Source of the DNA: Xanthobacter sp. YC-JY1 | GTDB taxonomy: Bacteria > Pseudomonadota > Alphaproteobacteria > Rhizobiales > Xanthobacteraceae | Assembly: GCF_021730305.1 (NCBI RefSeq) | Contig: NZ_CP032674.1 | Span: 3,147,001 to 3,211,000 of the forward strand | Length of the DNA: 64,000 nt | Direction: 5' to 3' | Part shown: positions 1 through 8,424 of the stretch, in pieces | How the letters are laid out: each line of letters begins with the position of its first letter | Position numbering within the stretch: the first letter of the stretch is position 1 | Made by a program: the position numbers and the translations under genes | The notes under the pieces: generated by a model | The model's input: only the letters and a program-made list of their open reading frames with translations | What the model was told of the DNA's origin: nothing | Database searches by the model: none

Positions 1-203
1 ACGACCAGGACATCGGCCGCGCCGGATTCGTGCGCTGCCTGCCCAATGGCTGCGTCGCCGAGGTGGTGATGGACGAAACCCTCGTCGGCCGCCTCAAGAC
101 CGGCAAGCTCGCCACCTTCATCATCTTCCAGACGCCGGAAGAGGGCATCGGCGTTCCGCTGAGCCTCAACGGATTCGGCCCGGGATTTGATGCCCTTAAG
201 TAA
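1..203 (+). CDS. IalB family protein, C-terminal fragment
   Basis: Only the last 66 codons are inside the window; the frame runs from base 3 to a TAA at 201-203. The translation has the features of the end of the invasion associated locus B family, including FVRCLPNGC, a stretch ending TFIIFQTPEEGIGVPLSLNGF, and a close GFD near the C-terminus. Two cysteines in RCLPNGC are typical of the family, whose members are secreted periplasmic proteins of uncertain function in rhizobia, Bartonella and relatives. The start, signal peptide and upstream context are off the edge. The family call is by recognition; the role in this organism is unknown. Confidence 0.8.
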   Translation, partial: DQDIGRAGFVRCLPNGCVAEVVMDETLVGRLKTGKLATFIIFQTPEEGIGVPLSLNGFGPGFDALK

Positions 204-210
204 GGTCGCA

Positions 211-238
211 GGCCGTCGTCATGCTTCGGCGGACGGCC
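211..238 (+). terminator. Possible terminator hairpin after the IalB gene
   Basis: Inverted arms GGCCGTC and GACGGCC lie 7 bases after the IalB stop codon. There is no T-run after the stem, so this is a weak call; it could also be a simple mRNA-end hairpin. Confidence 0.35.
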
Positions 239-400
239 ACCACCACGCCGCGTCGACGGCATGGTTTCGACACGCTCGCCCGTCATGAGCGACGAGCAGG
301 GGCCACCGGGGATGCGTGGCTTCGAAGTTGCTTGAAGCAACCCTTGCGGAAGGCGTTCTGATCCGTCAGGGATCGGGACGGTCGGGGGAGGACGTCGCGC

Positions 401-2242
401 ATGCCAGTCGATGAACACGCCTTGTTCGCCGGGGCACTGGCCTTCATGTGCGCCGCCGTCATCGCGGTCCTCGTCGCCAAGCGCATCGGCTTCTCACCCA
501 TCGTCGGTTACCTGCTGGTCGGCATCGCCATCGGCCCCATCGGGTTCAATGTGGCCGACCCCTCCGTCGTGCATACCGTGGCCGAGCTGGGCGTGGTCAT
601 GCTCCTGTTCCTCGTCGGGCTGGAGCTGAAGCCGTCCCACCTCCTCTCCATGGGGCATTACATCTTCGGGCTGGGCACGGCGCAGCTGGTACTCACCTCC
701 CTCGCCTTCGCGCTCCTCGCTTATTTCGGCCTCGGCTTCGGCGTCGCCGCAGCGGTGGTCAGCGGCCTCGCGCTCTCGGTCTCGGGCACGGCCATCGCGC
801 TCCAGCTGGTGGGCGAGCGCGGCGACCTCGCCAGCCCCTACGGCCAGCGCACCTTCTCCATCCTGCTGTTCCAGGACATCGCGGTGGTGCCCCTGCTGGC
901 GCTGGTGCCGCTGCTCGCCCCCGGCGGCGAGAGCGAGATCCACGATCCCAAGGGCACGCTGATCCAGGCCGGCATGGCGGTGGGCGCCATCGCGGTCATC
1001 GTGGTCGCCGGCCGCTACCTGCTCAATCCCCTGTTCCGGGTGCTGGCCCGCTCCGGAGCCCGTGAGGCGATGACGGCGGCGGCGCTGATGGTGGTGCTGG
1101 GCGCTGCCGGCCTCATGGAAATCGCGGGCATGTCGGCCGCCATGGGCGCCTTCCTCGCCGGCCTGCTCCTGTCCGAGAGCACCTTCCGGCACGAACTCGA
1201 AGCCAATGTGGACGCCTTCCGCGGCCTGCTGCTCGCCATCTTCTTCATGAGCATCGGCATGACGCTGAACATCGACGTGATCCTCCACCACATCCCGCGC
1301 CTGGTGGTGGGCGCGCTGGCGGTGGCGGTCATCAAGTCGGTGGTGGTCTATCTGGTGTTCCGGGCCGACAACATCGCCCCTGGCGATTCCCTGCGGGCCT
1401 CCGTCGCGCTGATGGCGGCGGGCGAATTCGCCTTCGTGCTGTTCCCGCTCGGCCTCGCCAACGGCATCCTGCGCACCGAGCAGACCGACCTGCTCATCGC
1501 CCTCGCCGCGCTCACCATGGTGCTCGGCCCCCTCCTCTTCGCCGGCGTCTCGCGCTACCTGCCGCGCTTCACCCCGCCGGCCCCGGAGCCGCCCGCGGAC
1601 GATTTCACTGATGCCGACGGCTCGGTGCTGGTCATCGGCTTCGGCCGGTTCGGGCAGATCGTCTCCCAGTGCCTTCTGGCGCAGGACGTGAGCGTGACGA
1701 TCATCGACAAGGACGTGGAGATGATCCAGAGCGCCGGCCGGTTCGGCGTGCACATCTATTATGGCGACGGCACCAGACTCGACGTTCTTCGCGCCGCTGG
1801 CGCGGAGACGATGGAAGTGATCTGCATCTGCGTGGACAACAAGGAAGACGCCAACCGCATCGTGGAGATCGTGCGCGCCTCCATTCCCGGCCCGCGCCTG
1901 TTCGTGCGCAGCTTCGATCGCGTGCATTCCATGGAGCTGGTGCGGCTCGGGGTCGATTTCGAGCTGCGCGAGACCCTCGAATCGGCCCTCTCCTTCGGCG
2001 CCCGCACCCTCGAGGCGCTGGGCGTGAGCGAGAGCGCCGCCGAAGCCCGCATCGCCGACGTGCGCGAACGCGACCGCGCGCGGCTGGAGCGGCAGATGCA
2101 GGACGGCCTGTTCGCCGGCGGCGATGCCTTCTCCCGGCCGAAGGTGGAGCCTGAGCCCCTCACCGAACCCGAACGCCGCGCCCGCCCCCTCAATCCCGAG
2201 GCGCAGGACATCCTCACCCACGAGACAGAATTCTCGGGGTGA
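401..2242 (+). CDS. CPA2 family monovalent cation:proton antiporter with RCK domain (KefB/KefC-like)
   Basis: This 613-residue protein has an N-terminal sodium/proton exchanger domain of about a dozen membrane segments (roughly residues 8-385) with FQDIAVVP at 157-164, a signature of the Kef/CPA2 group. A soluble TrkA-N/RCK domain follows, starting at about 405, with the dinucleotide-binding motif GFGRFG at 413-418 and an acidic end to the second strand (IIDKD). Such proteins exchange potassium or sodium for protons across the inner membrane, gated by nucleotide or glutathione adduct binding at the RCK domain. No KefF/KefG-type ancillary flavoprotein is next to it, so glutathione gating cannot be inferred. 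The start is backed by a GGGGAGG run 10 bases upstream. It stands alone, and the charged C-terminal tail of about 80 residues is specific. Confidence 0.92.
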   Translation: MPVDEHALFAGALAFMCAAVIAVLVAKRIGFSPIVGYLLVGIAIGPIGFNVADPSVVHTVAELGVVMLLFLVGLELKPSHLLSMGHYIFGLGTAQLVLTSLAFALLAYFGLGFGVAAAVVSGLALSVSGTAIALQLVGERGDLASPYGQRTFSILLFQDIAVVPLLALVPLLAPGGESEIHDPKGTLIQAGMAVGAIAVIVVAGRYLLNPLFRVLARSGAREAMTAAALMVVLGAAGLMEIAGMSAAMGAFLAGLLLSESTFRHELEANVDAFRGLLLAIFFMSIGMTLNIDVILHHIPRLVVGALAVAVIKSVVVYLVFRADNIAPGDSLRASVALMAAGEFAFVLFPLGLANGILRTEQTDLLIALAALTMVLGPLLFAGVSRYLPRFTPPAPEPPADDFTDADGSVLVIGFGRFGQIVSQCLLAQDVSVTIIDKDVEMIQSAGRFGVHIYYGDGTRLDVLRAAGAETMEVICICVDNKEDANRIVEIVRASIPGPRLFVRSFDRVHSMELVRLGVDFELRETLESALSFGARTLEALGVSESAAEARIADVRERDRARLERQMQDGLFAGGDAFSRPKVEPEPLTEPERRARPLNPEAQDILTHETEFSG

Positions 2243-2350
2243 TGGGGCCGGAGGCCCGCCGCTTGTCCGGGGAAAGAGGCGTCGGGGCTCCAAGCTAGGC
2301 CGGCGACGATGTGAGTGGCGGCATGACCGGTGGGGGTCTCCCGCACCAAA

Positions 2351-2460
2351 CGTCATGGCCGGGCTTGTCCCGGCCATCCACGTGGTTCGGCCGGGAACAC
2401 CCCACCAGACATCGCACCTGCGGCCCGACGTGGATGCCCGGGACAAGCCCGGGCATGACG
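2351..2460. repeat. 110-bp dispersed element with inverted ends (family C, copy 1)
   Basis: The element begins CGTCATGGCCGGG and ends CCCGGGCATGACG, so its ends form an imperfect inverted repeat, and each end is itself a small hairpin (GGCCGGGC TTG TCCCGGCC; GCCCGGG ACAA GCCCGGGC). A second copy of the same 110-bp length lies at 56972-57081. It sits in the 683-base gap between the antiporter and the DUF937 gene; apart from this and the family D fragment I see no gene there. Such mobile palindromes are common in Hyphomicrobiales intergenic DNA. Confidence 0.8.
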
Positions 2461-2667
2461 ACCGCGAGCAGAGGGAACCGCTGTTCGAGCAAGGGGGACG
2501 CCCTTGGGCTCCAAGCGCAGGCGGCGGGTGCGGCTAGCCACCTCCCGCCCCGGATGCATGAAGCGCATGCGGAATGCGAGCCGGAGCCCAGCGCAAAAGA
2601 CCGCCGAAGGCACTTCCGAACCTCAGCGCTCCAAAGCATTGCCCCTCTGCGCGGGAGCCTTGCGCTG

Positions 2668-2718
2668 GCCCCCGGATCACCGCTCCGGCTAAAGCCGTCG
2701 CTTGTCCGGGGAACGCGC
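2668..2718. repeat. Dispersed palindromic fragment (family D, copy 1)
   Basis: The block CCCCGGATCACCGCTCC ... GCTTGTCCGGGGAACG closes on itself through CCCCGGA and TCCGGGG. A related block is at 53361-53410 and shares the ending GCTTGTCCGGGGAACG. A short piece, CGCTTGTCCGGGGAA, is also seen near 2261. No coding sequence is apparent in this stretch. Confidence 0.55.
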
Positions 2719-2925
2719 TTCTCCCACAGGTGAGAGCCGCCTGCCGCCGCGGCCCGGAGCGGTATCCGGCCCCTCCCCGCCCCTCTGTTCAATTCACCTG
2801 ACGCTACAGAACCATTTCGTGATTTCGGCAGGACGATGGCGTAAGCTTCCTGCCAAGATTTCGGGCAGAAGCCGGGGCGGGACGCCTCCGCCCGTTGCAC
2901 GCCCGCGGTCTGACGGAGTTCGTGT

Positions 2926-3963
2926 ATGGATCAGTTCGTGGAGATGCTGCGCGCGGCCCAGGGCGGGCACGCGATGGAGAATATCGGCCGCATGTACGGC
3001 CTTTCCGCGCAGCAGGCCCAGCAGGTAGCCGAGGCGGTGATGCCCGCCTTCGCCGAGGCGTTCAAGCAGGCCTCCCAGTCTCCAGAATCTCTCGCCGCCC
3101 TGATGGCGCTGATGACCAGCGGCCCCTACGGCGCCTTCTATTCCCAGCCGGCCGCCCCGGCCGAGCTGACCCGCGCCGGCTCCGAGGCGCTCGATACCGT
3201 TTTCGGATCGTCGGAAGTCAGCCGCGCCGTGGCCGCCCACGTCGCCTCCACCACCGGCCTCGGCATGGCCATGGTGAAGCAGGTGATGCCGAGCTATGCC
3301 ACCCTGGTGGTGGGCGGGCTCGCAAAGTCGCTCGCCGCCTCCGGCGCGCTGCAGCAGATGCTGGCCGCCATGCTGAGCCGCATGCCGGGCCAGACCGAGC
3401 ACAAGATCGCGCCCATCTCCTCGGGCAATCCCTGGATCGACGCGTTCCTCGCCTTCACCAGCACCGCCACCGAGCAGGGCGGCCGGTCCTACAGCACCGG
3501 CAATCCGTGGGCAGATGCCTATGCCCAGATGATGTTCCAGCGCGCCGCCCCGGCTCCCGCGCCCCAGCGCAATCCGGCCAACGCATGGCAGGACGTGGTG
3601 AACGCCATGTCCAAGACCATGATGCAGGCCGGCGTGCCGCCTACCCGCGAGAAGCCGCCGGAGCCTCCGCCGGCGCCGCTTGTGCCGTTCCAGAACTTCT
3701 TCGCGCAGATGTTCGCCCAGGGCTTTCCGCCGCCCTTCCCGCCGCCCGCCCAGCCCGGCGCGGCGGATACCAGCCGGCAGGGCTATACCGTGCCGGACTT
3801 CTGGCTCGACATCATGCGTACGGCCGCCGCCTCCATGGCCGCCGCCACCCAGGGCATGAATACCGCCACGCAGAATGTGCAGGAGGCCGAAACCCTGCCG
3901 CCGGACCGCCCCCGCCTCGGCCGCGCCGAGAGCGACAAGTCTTCGGGCGGCAACGGCAAGTAA
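2926..3963 (+). CDS. DUF937 domain-containing protein
   Basis: The 345-residue protein opens with a domain of about 150 residues that matches my recollection of DUF937: repeated alanine/glutamine-rich helices, a short MYGLSAQQAQQ segment near residues 24-34 (a helix-turn-like pattern repeated in this family), and a glycine-rich centre (VVGGLAKSLAASGALQQML). The second half is rich in proline, alanine and phenylalanine and looks disordered. No signal peptide or membrane segment is evident, so it is probably cytoplasmic. The start is the ATG that begins MDQFVEML; no strong ribosome site precedes it. Function is unknown for the family. It is not close to any neighbour on its strand. Confidence 0.75.
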   Translation: MDQFVEMLRAAQGGHAMENIGRMYGLSAQQAQQVAEAVMPAFAEAFKQASQSPESLAALMALMTSGPYGAFYSQPAAPAELTRAGSEALDTVFGSSEVSRAVAAHVASTTGLGMAMVKQVMPSYATLVVGGLAKSLAASGALQQMLAAMLSRMPGQTEHKIAPISSGNPWIDAFLAFTSTATEQGGRSYSTGNPWADAYAQMMFQRAAPAPAPQRNPANAWQDVVNAMSKTMMQAGVPPTREKPPEPPPAPLVPFQNFFAQMFAQGFPPPFPPPAQPGAADTSRQGYTVPDFWLDIMRTAAASMAAATQGMNTATQNVQEAETLPPDRPRLGRAESDKSSGGNGK

Positions 3964-3988
3964 GGGGCTCGGGTCAGCAGCTTTCGCC

Positions 3989-4027
3989 AAAAAAATCGAC
4001 CCGCGCCGGTTGCGGACGGCGCGGGTC
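3989..4027 (-). terminator. Rho-independent terminator of the DUF1127 gene
   Basis: Perfect 10-bp arms GACCCGCGCC and GGCGCGGGTC enclose a 10-base loop. On the minus strand the stem is followed within three bases by a run of seven T residues, so it terminates the leftward DUF1127 gene that stops at 4074. It may also halt rightward readthrough from the DUF937 gene. Confidence 0.85.
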
Positions 4028-4073
4028 GAGGCGCGGCGGAGTCGAGGGGCGCTTCCGCCGAATTCGTGTGGGA

Positions 4074-4403
4074 TCAGTCGGCCGGGTAGCCGCGCCAGGC
4101 GGCGAGCCGCGCCGCAGCCCGGCGCTCCTTGGCGCGGACCACCAGAAGCTGGGTCGGATCCTCGAACAGCGGCGCCGATACGGCATCGCGCACGTCCGCC
4201 CGCGTCACCCCGATGTCGCGGAGCATATGGTCATCGAGATGGGCGATCTCGGCCATCACCTGCCGTCGCTCCATGACGCGGCCGATGGTCTCCACCGCGC
4301 GCAGGCCCTTGGCGGCCACGCCGACGGCCGAGAGGCACAAAGCGGCGACCAGTTCGCCAGCGGGGGCGAAGGCGGTCCTGCGGGTTTCACCATGGTACGT
4401 CAT
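4074..4403 (-). CDS. DUF1127 domain-containing small protein
   Basis: A basic protein of 109 residues. Residues about 45-73 carry the DUF1127 (YjiS-like) motif: ERRQVMAEIAHLDDHMLRDIG. In alphaproteobacteria some small members of this family act in RNA maturation or in phosphate and carbon metabolism, but this one is longer than the usual 45-70 residues, with an N-terminal hydrophobic stretch and an arginine/alanine-rich tail. Three ATG codons are stacked at the start; the third is chosen because CGGAG ends directly before the first and is six bases from the third. It is divergent from the LysR gene and has a strong terminator. Confidence 0.82.
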   Translation of the reverse strand: MTYHGETRRTAFAPAGELVAALCLSAVGVAAKGLRAVETIGRVMERRQVMAEIAHLDDHMLRDIGVTRADVRDAVSAPLFEDPTQLLVVRAKERRAAARLAAWRGYPAD

Positions 4404-4686
4404 CATCATCTCCGTTGCCTGGATGCGCTCCGCCGACCCTCCTTTCCGGGGCCGTGATGGTCTGAACACACCCGGCATGTGCCGAACGGGCCCGATAAGC
4501 CCACTGACACCCCGGTGAAACCACCCGATTTCGCGCCGCATCCAATCGGCAGGACCTTTCTGGATGCTGCGCACAAATCACGCTAGCGAATGTTTTTCAT
4601 CTCTCGTATCGTTTTGCGTGATGAATGCGGCGACGGGGCGGCCGGCCCATGCGGCTGGCGCAGGGCTGCCCCACAGGAGCGCGACG

Positions 4687-5568
4687 ATGACGGCCATGCT
4701 CGACCCCGACCAGCTGAAAACCTTTGTGGCCATTGCCGAAACCGGCAGTTTCACCAAGGCGGCGGAGGTGGTCCACAAGACCCAGTCGGCGGTCTCCATG
4801 CAGATGAAGCGGCTGGAAGAGCGGGTCGGCCGCCCCGTCTTCGTCCGCGACGGCCGCGCCTCCCGCCTCACCGAAGACGGCGAACGCCTCCTGGACTACG
4901 CCCGGCGCATCGTGAAGCTGAACATGGAGGCCGTCTCCAGCTTCGCCGACGCCGAGCTTTCGGGGCGCGTATGCCTCGGCGTGCCGGACGATTACGCCGA
5001 CCGCTATCTACCTGATATCATGGCGCGATTTTCGCGCACGCATCCGTCCGTCGAGCTCACGGTGATCTGCGAGCCGACCGCCGAACTGGTGCAGTACATC
5101 GCCTCCGGCACCATCGATCTCGCCATCATCACCGCCACCGAAATCACCTCCCGCAACGCCCATGTGATCCGCCGGGAACGCCTGCTGTGGGTCTCCTCCG
5201 CCCGCCATGCGGCGCATCTGGAAACCCCGGTGCCGCTGGCTCTGGGGCGGCCCACCTGCCAGTGGCGGGAGATCGCCGTGTCGCGGCTGGCCGGCGCCGG
5301 GCGCGGACACCGCATCCTCTACACCAGCCCCAATTGCGGCGCGGTGGTCGCGGCTGTTCTCTCGGGCCTCGCGGTGTCGGTGCTGCCGGAATCGGCGCTG
5401 CGGACGGGGATGCGCGTGCTCGGCGCGGCGGAGGGGTACCCTCCCCTACCCCCTTGCGATATCGGGCTTTTGCGCAATCGCCACGAGCCGTCCCCGCTGG
5501 CCGATGCACTCGCCCAGCACATCGTGCAGGGCCTAGACAACCTCACCGAAGTGGACGCGGCGGAGTAG
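4687..5568 (+). CDS. LysR family transcriptional regulator
   Basis: A 293-residue protein with a LysR winged helix-turn-helix at about residues 6-65 (LKTFVAIAETGSFTKAAEVVHKTQSAVSMQMKRLEERVG) and a periplasmic-binding-protein-like effector domain from about 92. The start is the ATG with AGGAG seven bases upstream; an open frame extends further upstream but has no ribosome site. It is divergent from the DUF1127 gene, a common LysR arrangement, so that gene is a possible target. The effector is unknown. It converges with the GntR gene with only 13 bases between stops. Confidence 0.92.
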   Translation: MTAMLDPDQLKTFVAIAETGSFTKAAEVVHKTQSAVSMQMKRLEERVGRPVFVRDGRASRLTEDGERLLDYARRIVKLNMEAVSSFADAELSGRVCLGVPDDYADRYLPDIMARFSRTHPSVELTVICEPTAELVQYIASGTIDLAIITATEITSRNAHVIRRERLLWVSSARHAAHLETPVPLALGRPTCQWREIAVSRLAGAGRGHRILYTSPNCGAVVAAVLSGLAVSVLPESALRTGMRVLGAAEGYPPLPPCDIGLLRNRHEPSPLADALAQHIVQGLDNLTEVDAAE

Positions 5569-5580
5569 GCCGCGCGGCCT
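5567..5580. terminator. Palindrome between convergent regulators
   Basis: The 14-base perfect palindrome AGGCCGCGCGGCCT spans the whole gap between the stop codons of the LysR and GntR genes. It has no T-run. It may serve as a shared, weak terminator. Confidence 0.35.
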
Positions 5581-5581
5581 G

Positions 5582-6304
5582 TCACACCGTCTCGGCGTAG
5601 CGCTCGTAGGCGTCCTCGACCGTGAGGATGTGCGAGCGCATGGCCTGTGCCGCCTCCGCCTTGTCGCCGCGCAGGATGGCCGTCACCACCCGGTCGTGTT
5701 CCTCGTAGGAACGGGCAAGGCGGCCGAGGGTGCGAAACTGCGCGCGGCGGAACGGCTGCAGCCGGGCGCGGGTGGCGAGCGTCAGCTCGGTCAGGTAGTC
5801 GTTGTGGCTGCCGGCATAGAGCGTTGTATGGAAACGCTCGTTGAGCACCGTATAGCTGCTTTCGTCGCCCCGGCGGGTGAGGTCCGCAAGCTCGGCATGG
5901 ATGGTTTCCAGCCCCGCCCGCTCCGCCGGCGTCATGTTCACCGCGCACAGGCCGGCGCACAGGGCTTCCAGTTCCGCCATCACGTCGAACATGCCGCGCA
6001 GCCGCTCCAGGGACGGCTGGGCGACGAGCGCGCTGCGATGGGGCCGCGCCTCCACGAGGCCGGAGGCGGCGAGGTCGCGCAACGCTTCCCGCACCGGGGT
6101 GCGGGAAACGCCGTAACGCTTTGCGATATCGACCTCTTCCAGCGCCGTGCCGGGAGCGAGGCGCCCACGCACGATATCGTCGGCGATCTGCAGGCGCAGT
6201 TCCTCGGTGCGCGTCACCGGGCGCCCGACGGCGCGGCGCTTGCGGACCCGCGGGGTCGGGGCCGACGTCTTCAGGATGGGTGGCGCGAACAGGGTCATGT
6301 GCAA
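5582..6304 (-). CDS. GntR family transcriptional regulator, FCD subfamily
   Basis: The 240-residue protein has an N-terminal GntR winged helix (residues about 30-98: RLQIADDIVRGRLAPGT, YGVSRTPVREALRDLAASGLV) and a C-terminal FCD effector domain with the metal-site pattern of this group (an Asp/Glu and His-containing helix set: NERFHTTLY, SYEEHDRVV, MRSHI). A second ATG two codons on (MTLF) is an equally good start. It lies at the downstream end of the amidase/ABC genes on the same strand, separated from the amidase partner gene by 60 bases, so it is the obvious candidate regulator of that cluster. The ligand is not known. Confidence 0.9.
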   Translation of the reverse strand: MHMTLFAPPILKTSAPTPRVRKRRAVGRPVTRTEELRLQIADDIVRGRLAPGTALEEVDIAKRYGVSRTPVREALRDLAASGLVEARPHRSALVAQPSLERLRGMFDVMAELEALCAGLCAVNMTPAERAGLETIHAELADLTRRGDESSYTVLNERFHTTLYAGSHNDYLTELTLATRARLQPFRRAQFRTLGRLARSYEEHDRVVTAILRGDKAEAAQAMRSHILTVEDAYERYAETV

Positions 6305-6364
6305 GATTTTACCGGGATTCCCGCCTCAGGCGAAATCCGTGAAACGTCGTAAGCCGGTGGCGGT

Positions 6365-6754
6365 TCACGCCGTCGGCTCGTCGATCATGGAGACGTGGGC
6401 GGCCACCACACGCCAGCCGTCCGGCTGCCGCACCCAGGTCTGCTGCTGGCGCCCAACCTTGCCCGGCGCGTTGTCGCGGTAGAACAGCGTGGATGCCACG
6501 GCGAAATCGCGGCCGTAGGTGGTGATGACCGTCTGCGCCAGGTTGCGCGCGAGGCCCACCGGCGAGCGGGCGCGGCGGAAGGCGCGGATGGCGTCCATGC
6601 CGTAGAGGCTCTCGCCGCCGCCAAAGCGGATGGTGCGCGGATCGTCCCGAAAAAGGGCCTCCAGCGTCTCCACGTCGTTGCCCACAAGCGCGGCCTCATA
6701 GAGCGCGAACGCGGCTTCCACCTCGGCCTTCACCTCGGGAATGTCGATCTCCAA
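6365..6754 (-). CDS. AtzH/HpxZ-like protein (NTF2-fold, DUF3225)
   Basis: The 129-residue protein matches the AtzH/HpxZ family along its full length: EIDIPEVKAEVEAAFALYE, a central DDPRTIRFGGGESLYG, and a C-terminal TWVRQPDGWRVVAAHVS. AtzH of s-triazine degraders is described as a small decarboxylating amidohydrolase acting beside AtzE; HpxZ is its counterpart in oxalurate catabolism loci. The start is a TTG: GGAGG lies five bases upstream, and the resulting N-terminus lines up with AtzH. A GTG one codon earlier is only two bases from the ribosome site. It follows the amidase gene by 11 bases, so the two are surely co-transcribed. The substrate here is not known. Confidence 0.85.
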   Translation of the reverse strand: MEIDIPEVKAEVEAAFALYEAALVGNDVETLEALFRDDPRTIRFGGGESLYGMDAIRAFRRARSPVGLARNLAQTVITTYGRDFAVASTLFYRDNAPGKVGRQQQTWVRQPDGWRVVAAHVSMIDEPTA

Positions 6755-6765
6755 CACGTCCTCCT

Positions 6766-8199
6766 TCAAAGGGTCGCGGCAGGGGCTGCGGCGACGCCCA
6801 GCCGCTCCAGCTCCGCAGCCACGCGCAATGCCATGTCCTCCCGCCACGGCGGGGCAATCACCTGTACACCGATGGGCAGGTCCGGCGCATCGCCCACATC
6901 AACCCGCACCGGCACGGCCACCACGGGCAGGCCGATGAAGGAGATGGGCTGGGTGAACAGGCCGAGATTCGGCCGCACCAGCATCTCCTCGCCATCGAGC
7001 ACGAAGGTCTTCTGCCCCAGCTTCGGCGCCCGGGAGGGCGTAGCGGGGGCGAGCAGCACATCGTGTGTCTCGAACAGCTTCAGCATTTCGCCCCGGAAGT
7101 GCCGCCGGAAGCGCTGGGCGGCATCGACCCACGAGGCGGGAATGGCGAGGCCGGCCAGCAGCCGATCGCGTACGGCGGGGTCGAAATCCTCAGCCCGCAC
7201 GGCGAGGCGCCGGGCGTGGAGGCTCGCGCCCTCAGCGGCGGTGATGATGTAGGCGGAGGCGCGGGCGCGGGCGGCATCGGGAATGTCCACCAGATCGCGT
7301 GCGCCGAGCGCGGCGGCGACTGCATCCACGGCGGCGAACGCTTCCGGTTGCGCCTTGGCGCGGAACCAACCCCCGGCGATGGCGATGCGCAGCCCGTCGA
7401 TCCCCTCCCCGATCAGCCCGGCGACGGGCTCGACGGGGCGTGGCGTCTGGCCGGGATCGCGGGCGTCCTCGCCCTGCATGGCGTCATAGGAGAGCGCGAG
7501 GTCGGCGACGGAGCGGGCGAGCGGCCCGAGGTGGTCCAGCGCCGTCACAAAGGGAAAGCTGCCGCCCCGCCCCAGCCGGCCATAGGTGGGCTTCAGCCCG
7601 AACGTGCCGCACAGGGAGGACGGCACGCGGATGGAGCCGTTGGTGTCGGAGCCCAGCGCAAGGGGCACCATGGCCGCAGCCACCGCCGCTCCGGTGCCGC
7701 CGGAGGAGCCGCCGGACATGCGGGTCAGATCGTGCGGATTGCGCGAGGCGCCGTCATGGACGTTCTCGCCGGTGAAGTCATAGGCGTATTCGCCCATGTT
7801 CAGACCGCCGACGAGGATGGCGCCCGCCGTCTCCAGCCGCTCCACCAGAAAGGCGTCCTGCGCGGACGGTTGACGCTCCCGATTGATCTTCGAGCCGGCG
7901 CGGGTGGGCAGGCCCGCAATATCGAACAGGTTCTTCACCGCGAACGGCACGCCCGCGAGCGGCCCCAGCGGTTCGCCGGCGGCGCGGGCGGCGTCGATCC
8001 GATCCGCATGGGCGCGGGCACGCTCGGCGGTGAGGTCGGTGAAGGCGTTGATCGCCGGATCAAGGGCCGCGATGCGGGCCAGCGTCGCCTCAATGATCGC
8101 GCGGGCGGAGACGGTGCCGGACGCAACGGCGGCAGCGATCTCGGCGGCGGTCGCGCTGGCGAGGCGGGTGGCGTCGGGAACGGGGACAGGCGCGTTCAT
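6766..8199 (-). CDS. atzE: AtzE family amidohydrolase (amidase signature enzyme)
   Basis: The 477-residue protein is an amidase-signature hydrolase. The Ser-cisSer-Lys triad elements are visible: the lysine in PFAVKNLFD, and the glycine/serine loop RMSGGSSGGTGAAVAA followed by SDTNGSIRVPSSLCG. Sequence style (GLPTRAGSKIN, MGEYAYDFTGEN) fits AtzE, the 1-carboxybiuret hydrolase subunit, and its relative HpxY. AtzE needs the small subunit AtzG, whose homologue is the preceding gene, eight bases away. The ATG is preceded by a GAGG-containing site; a longer open frame upstream overlaps the small-subunit gene and is rejected. Because no cyanuric acid hydrolase or allophanate hydrolase gene is nearby, the natural substrate may be another carbamoyl or ureido compound. 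Confidence 0.88.
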   Translation of the reverse strand: MNAPVPVPDATRLASATAAEIAAAVASGTVSARAIIEATLARIAALDPAINAFTDLTAERARAHADRIDAARAAGEPLGPLAGVPFAVKNLFDIAGLPTRAGSKINRERQPSAQDAFLVERLETAGAILVGGLNMGEYAYDFTGENVHDGASRNPHDLTRMSGGSSGGTGAAVAAAMVPLALGSDTNGSIRVPSSLCGTFGLKPTYGRLGRGGSFPFVTALDHLGPLARSVADLALSYDAMQGEDARDPGQTPRPVEPVAGLIGEGIDGLRIAIAGGWFRAKAQPEAFAAVDAVAAALGARDLVDIPDAARARASAYIITAAEGASLHARRLAVRAEDFDPAVRDRLLAGLAIPASWVDAAQRFRRHFRGEMLKLFETHDVLLAPATPSRAPKLGQKTFVLDGEEMLVRPNLGLFTQPISFIGLPVVAVPVRVDVGDAPDLPIGVQVIAPPWREDMALRVAAELERLGVAAAPAATL

Positions 8200-8206
8200 G
8201 ACCACC

Positions 8207-8416
8207 TCACGGACGATACACGGGGGCCGGTTCCTCGGCATCGCCGAGGTCGAGGCTCCGGACCAGAGTCGCCGCATCGGCGATGCTGCGCAGATAGGAC
8301 AGCGCCTCCGTGCGCCATTCCGGACGCGCGGTGATGCCATGGGCGGAGAGCGCCCCATCGAGAAGCTGGGCGAGGGCGGCGTCCTCGACCCGCGGCAGGG
8401 TGGTTTCGTTGGCCAT
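8207..8416 (-). CDS. AtzG/HpxX-like small subunit (DUF4089)
   Basis: A 69-residue protein with the pattern of the GatC-derived small subunits: an N-terminal helix (LAQLLDGALSAHGI), then a second helix (LSYLRSIADAATLVRSLDL) and the conserved ending DAEEPAPVYRP. AtzG forms a complex with AtzE and stabilises it, as GatC does for GatA; HpxX is the equivalent in oxalurate loci. It starts eight bases after the ABC ATPase stop, with a GAGGCG ribosome site, and ends eight bases before the amidase start. Position and family together make it the partner of that amidase. Confidence 0.85.
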   Translation of the reverse strand: MANETTLPRVEDAALAQLLDGALSAHGITARPEWRTEALSYLRSIADAATLVRSLDLGDAEEPAPVYRP

Positions 8417-8424
8417 TGGGCGCC

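Noticed and set aside
494-2446. Long open frame antisense to the antiporter gene
   Set aside because: It is rich in His, Arg, Gln and Gly, as antisense frames of GC-rich genes are, has no recognisable motif, and lies over a clear membrane protein gene.
2668-2813. Short open frames in the repeat-rich gap after the antiporter
   Set aside because: They lie within palindromic repeats, have no ribosome site and match no family.
6766-8199. GatA subunit of the tRNA amidotransferase
   Set aside because: The gene is next to an AtzG-like and an AtzH-like gene in an importer operon, there is no gatB or gatC, and motif style fits AtzE.
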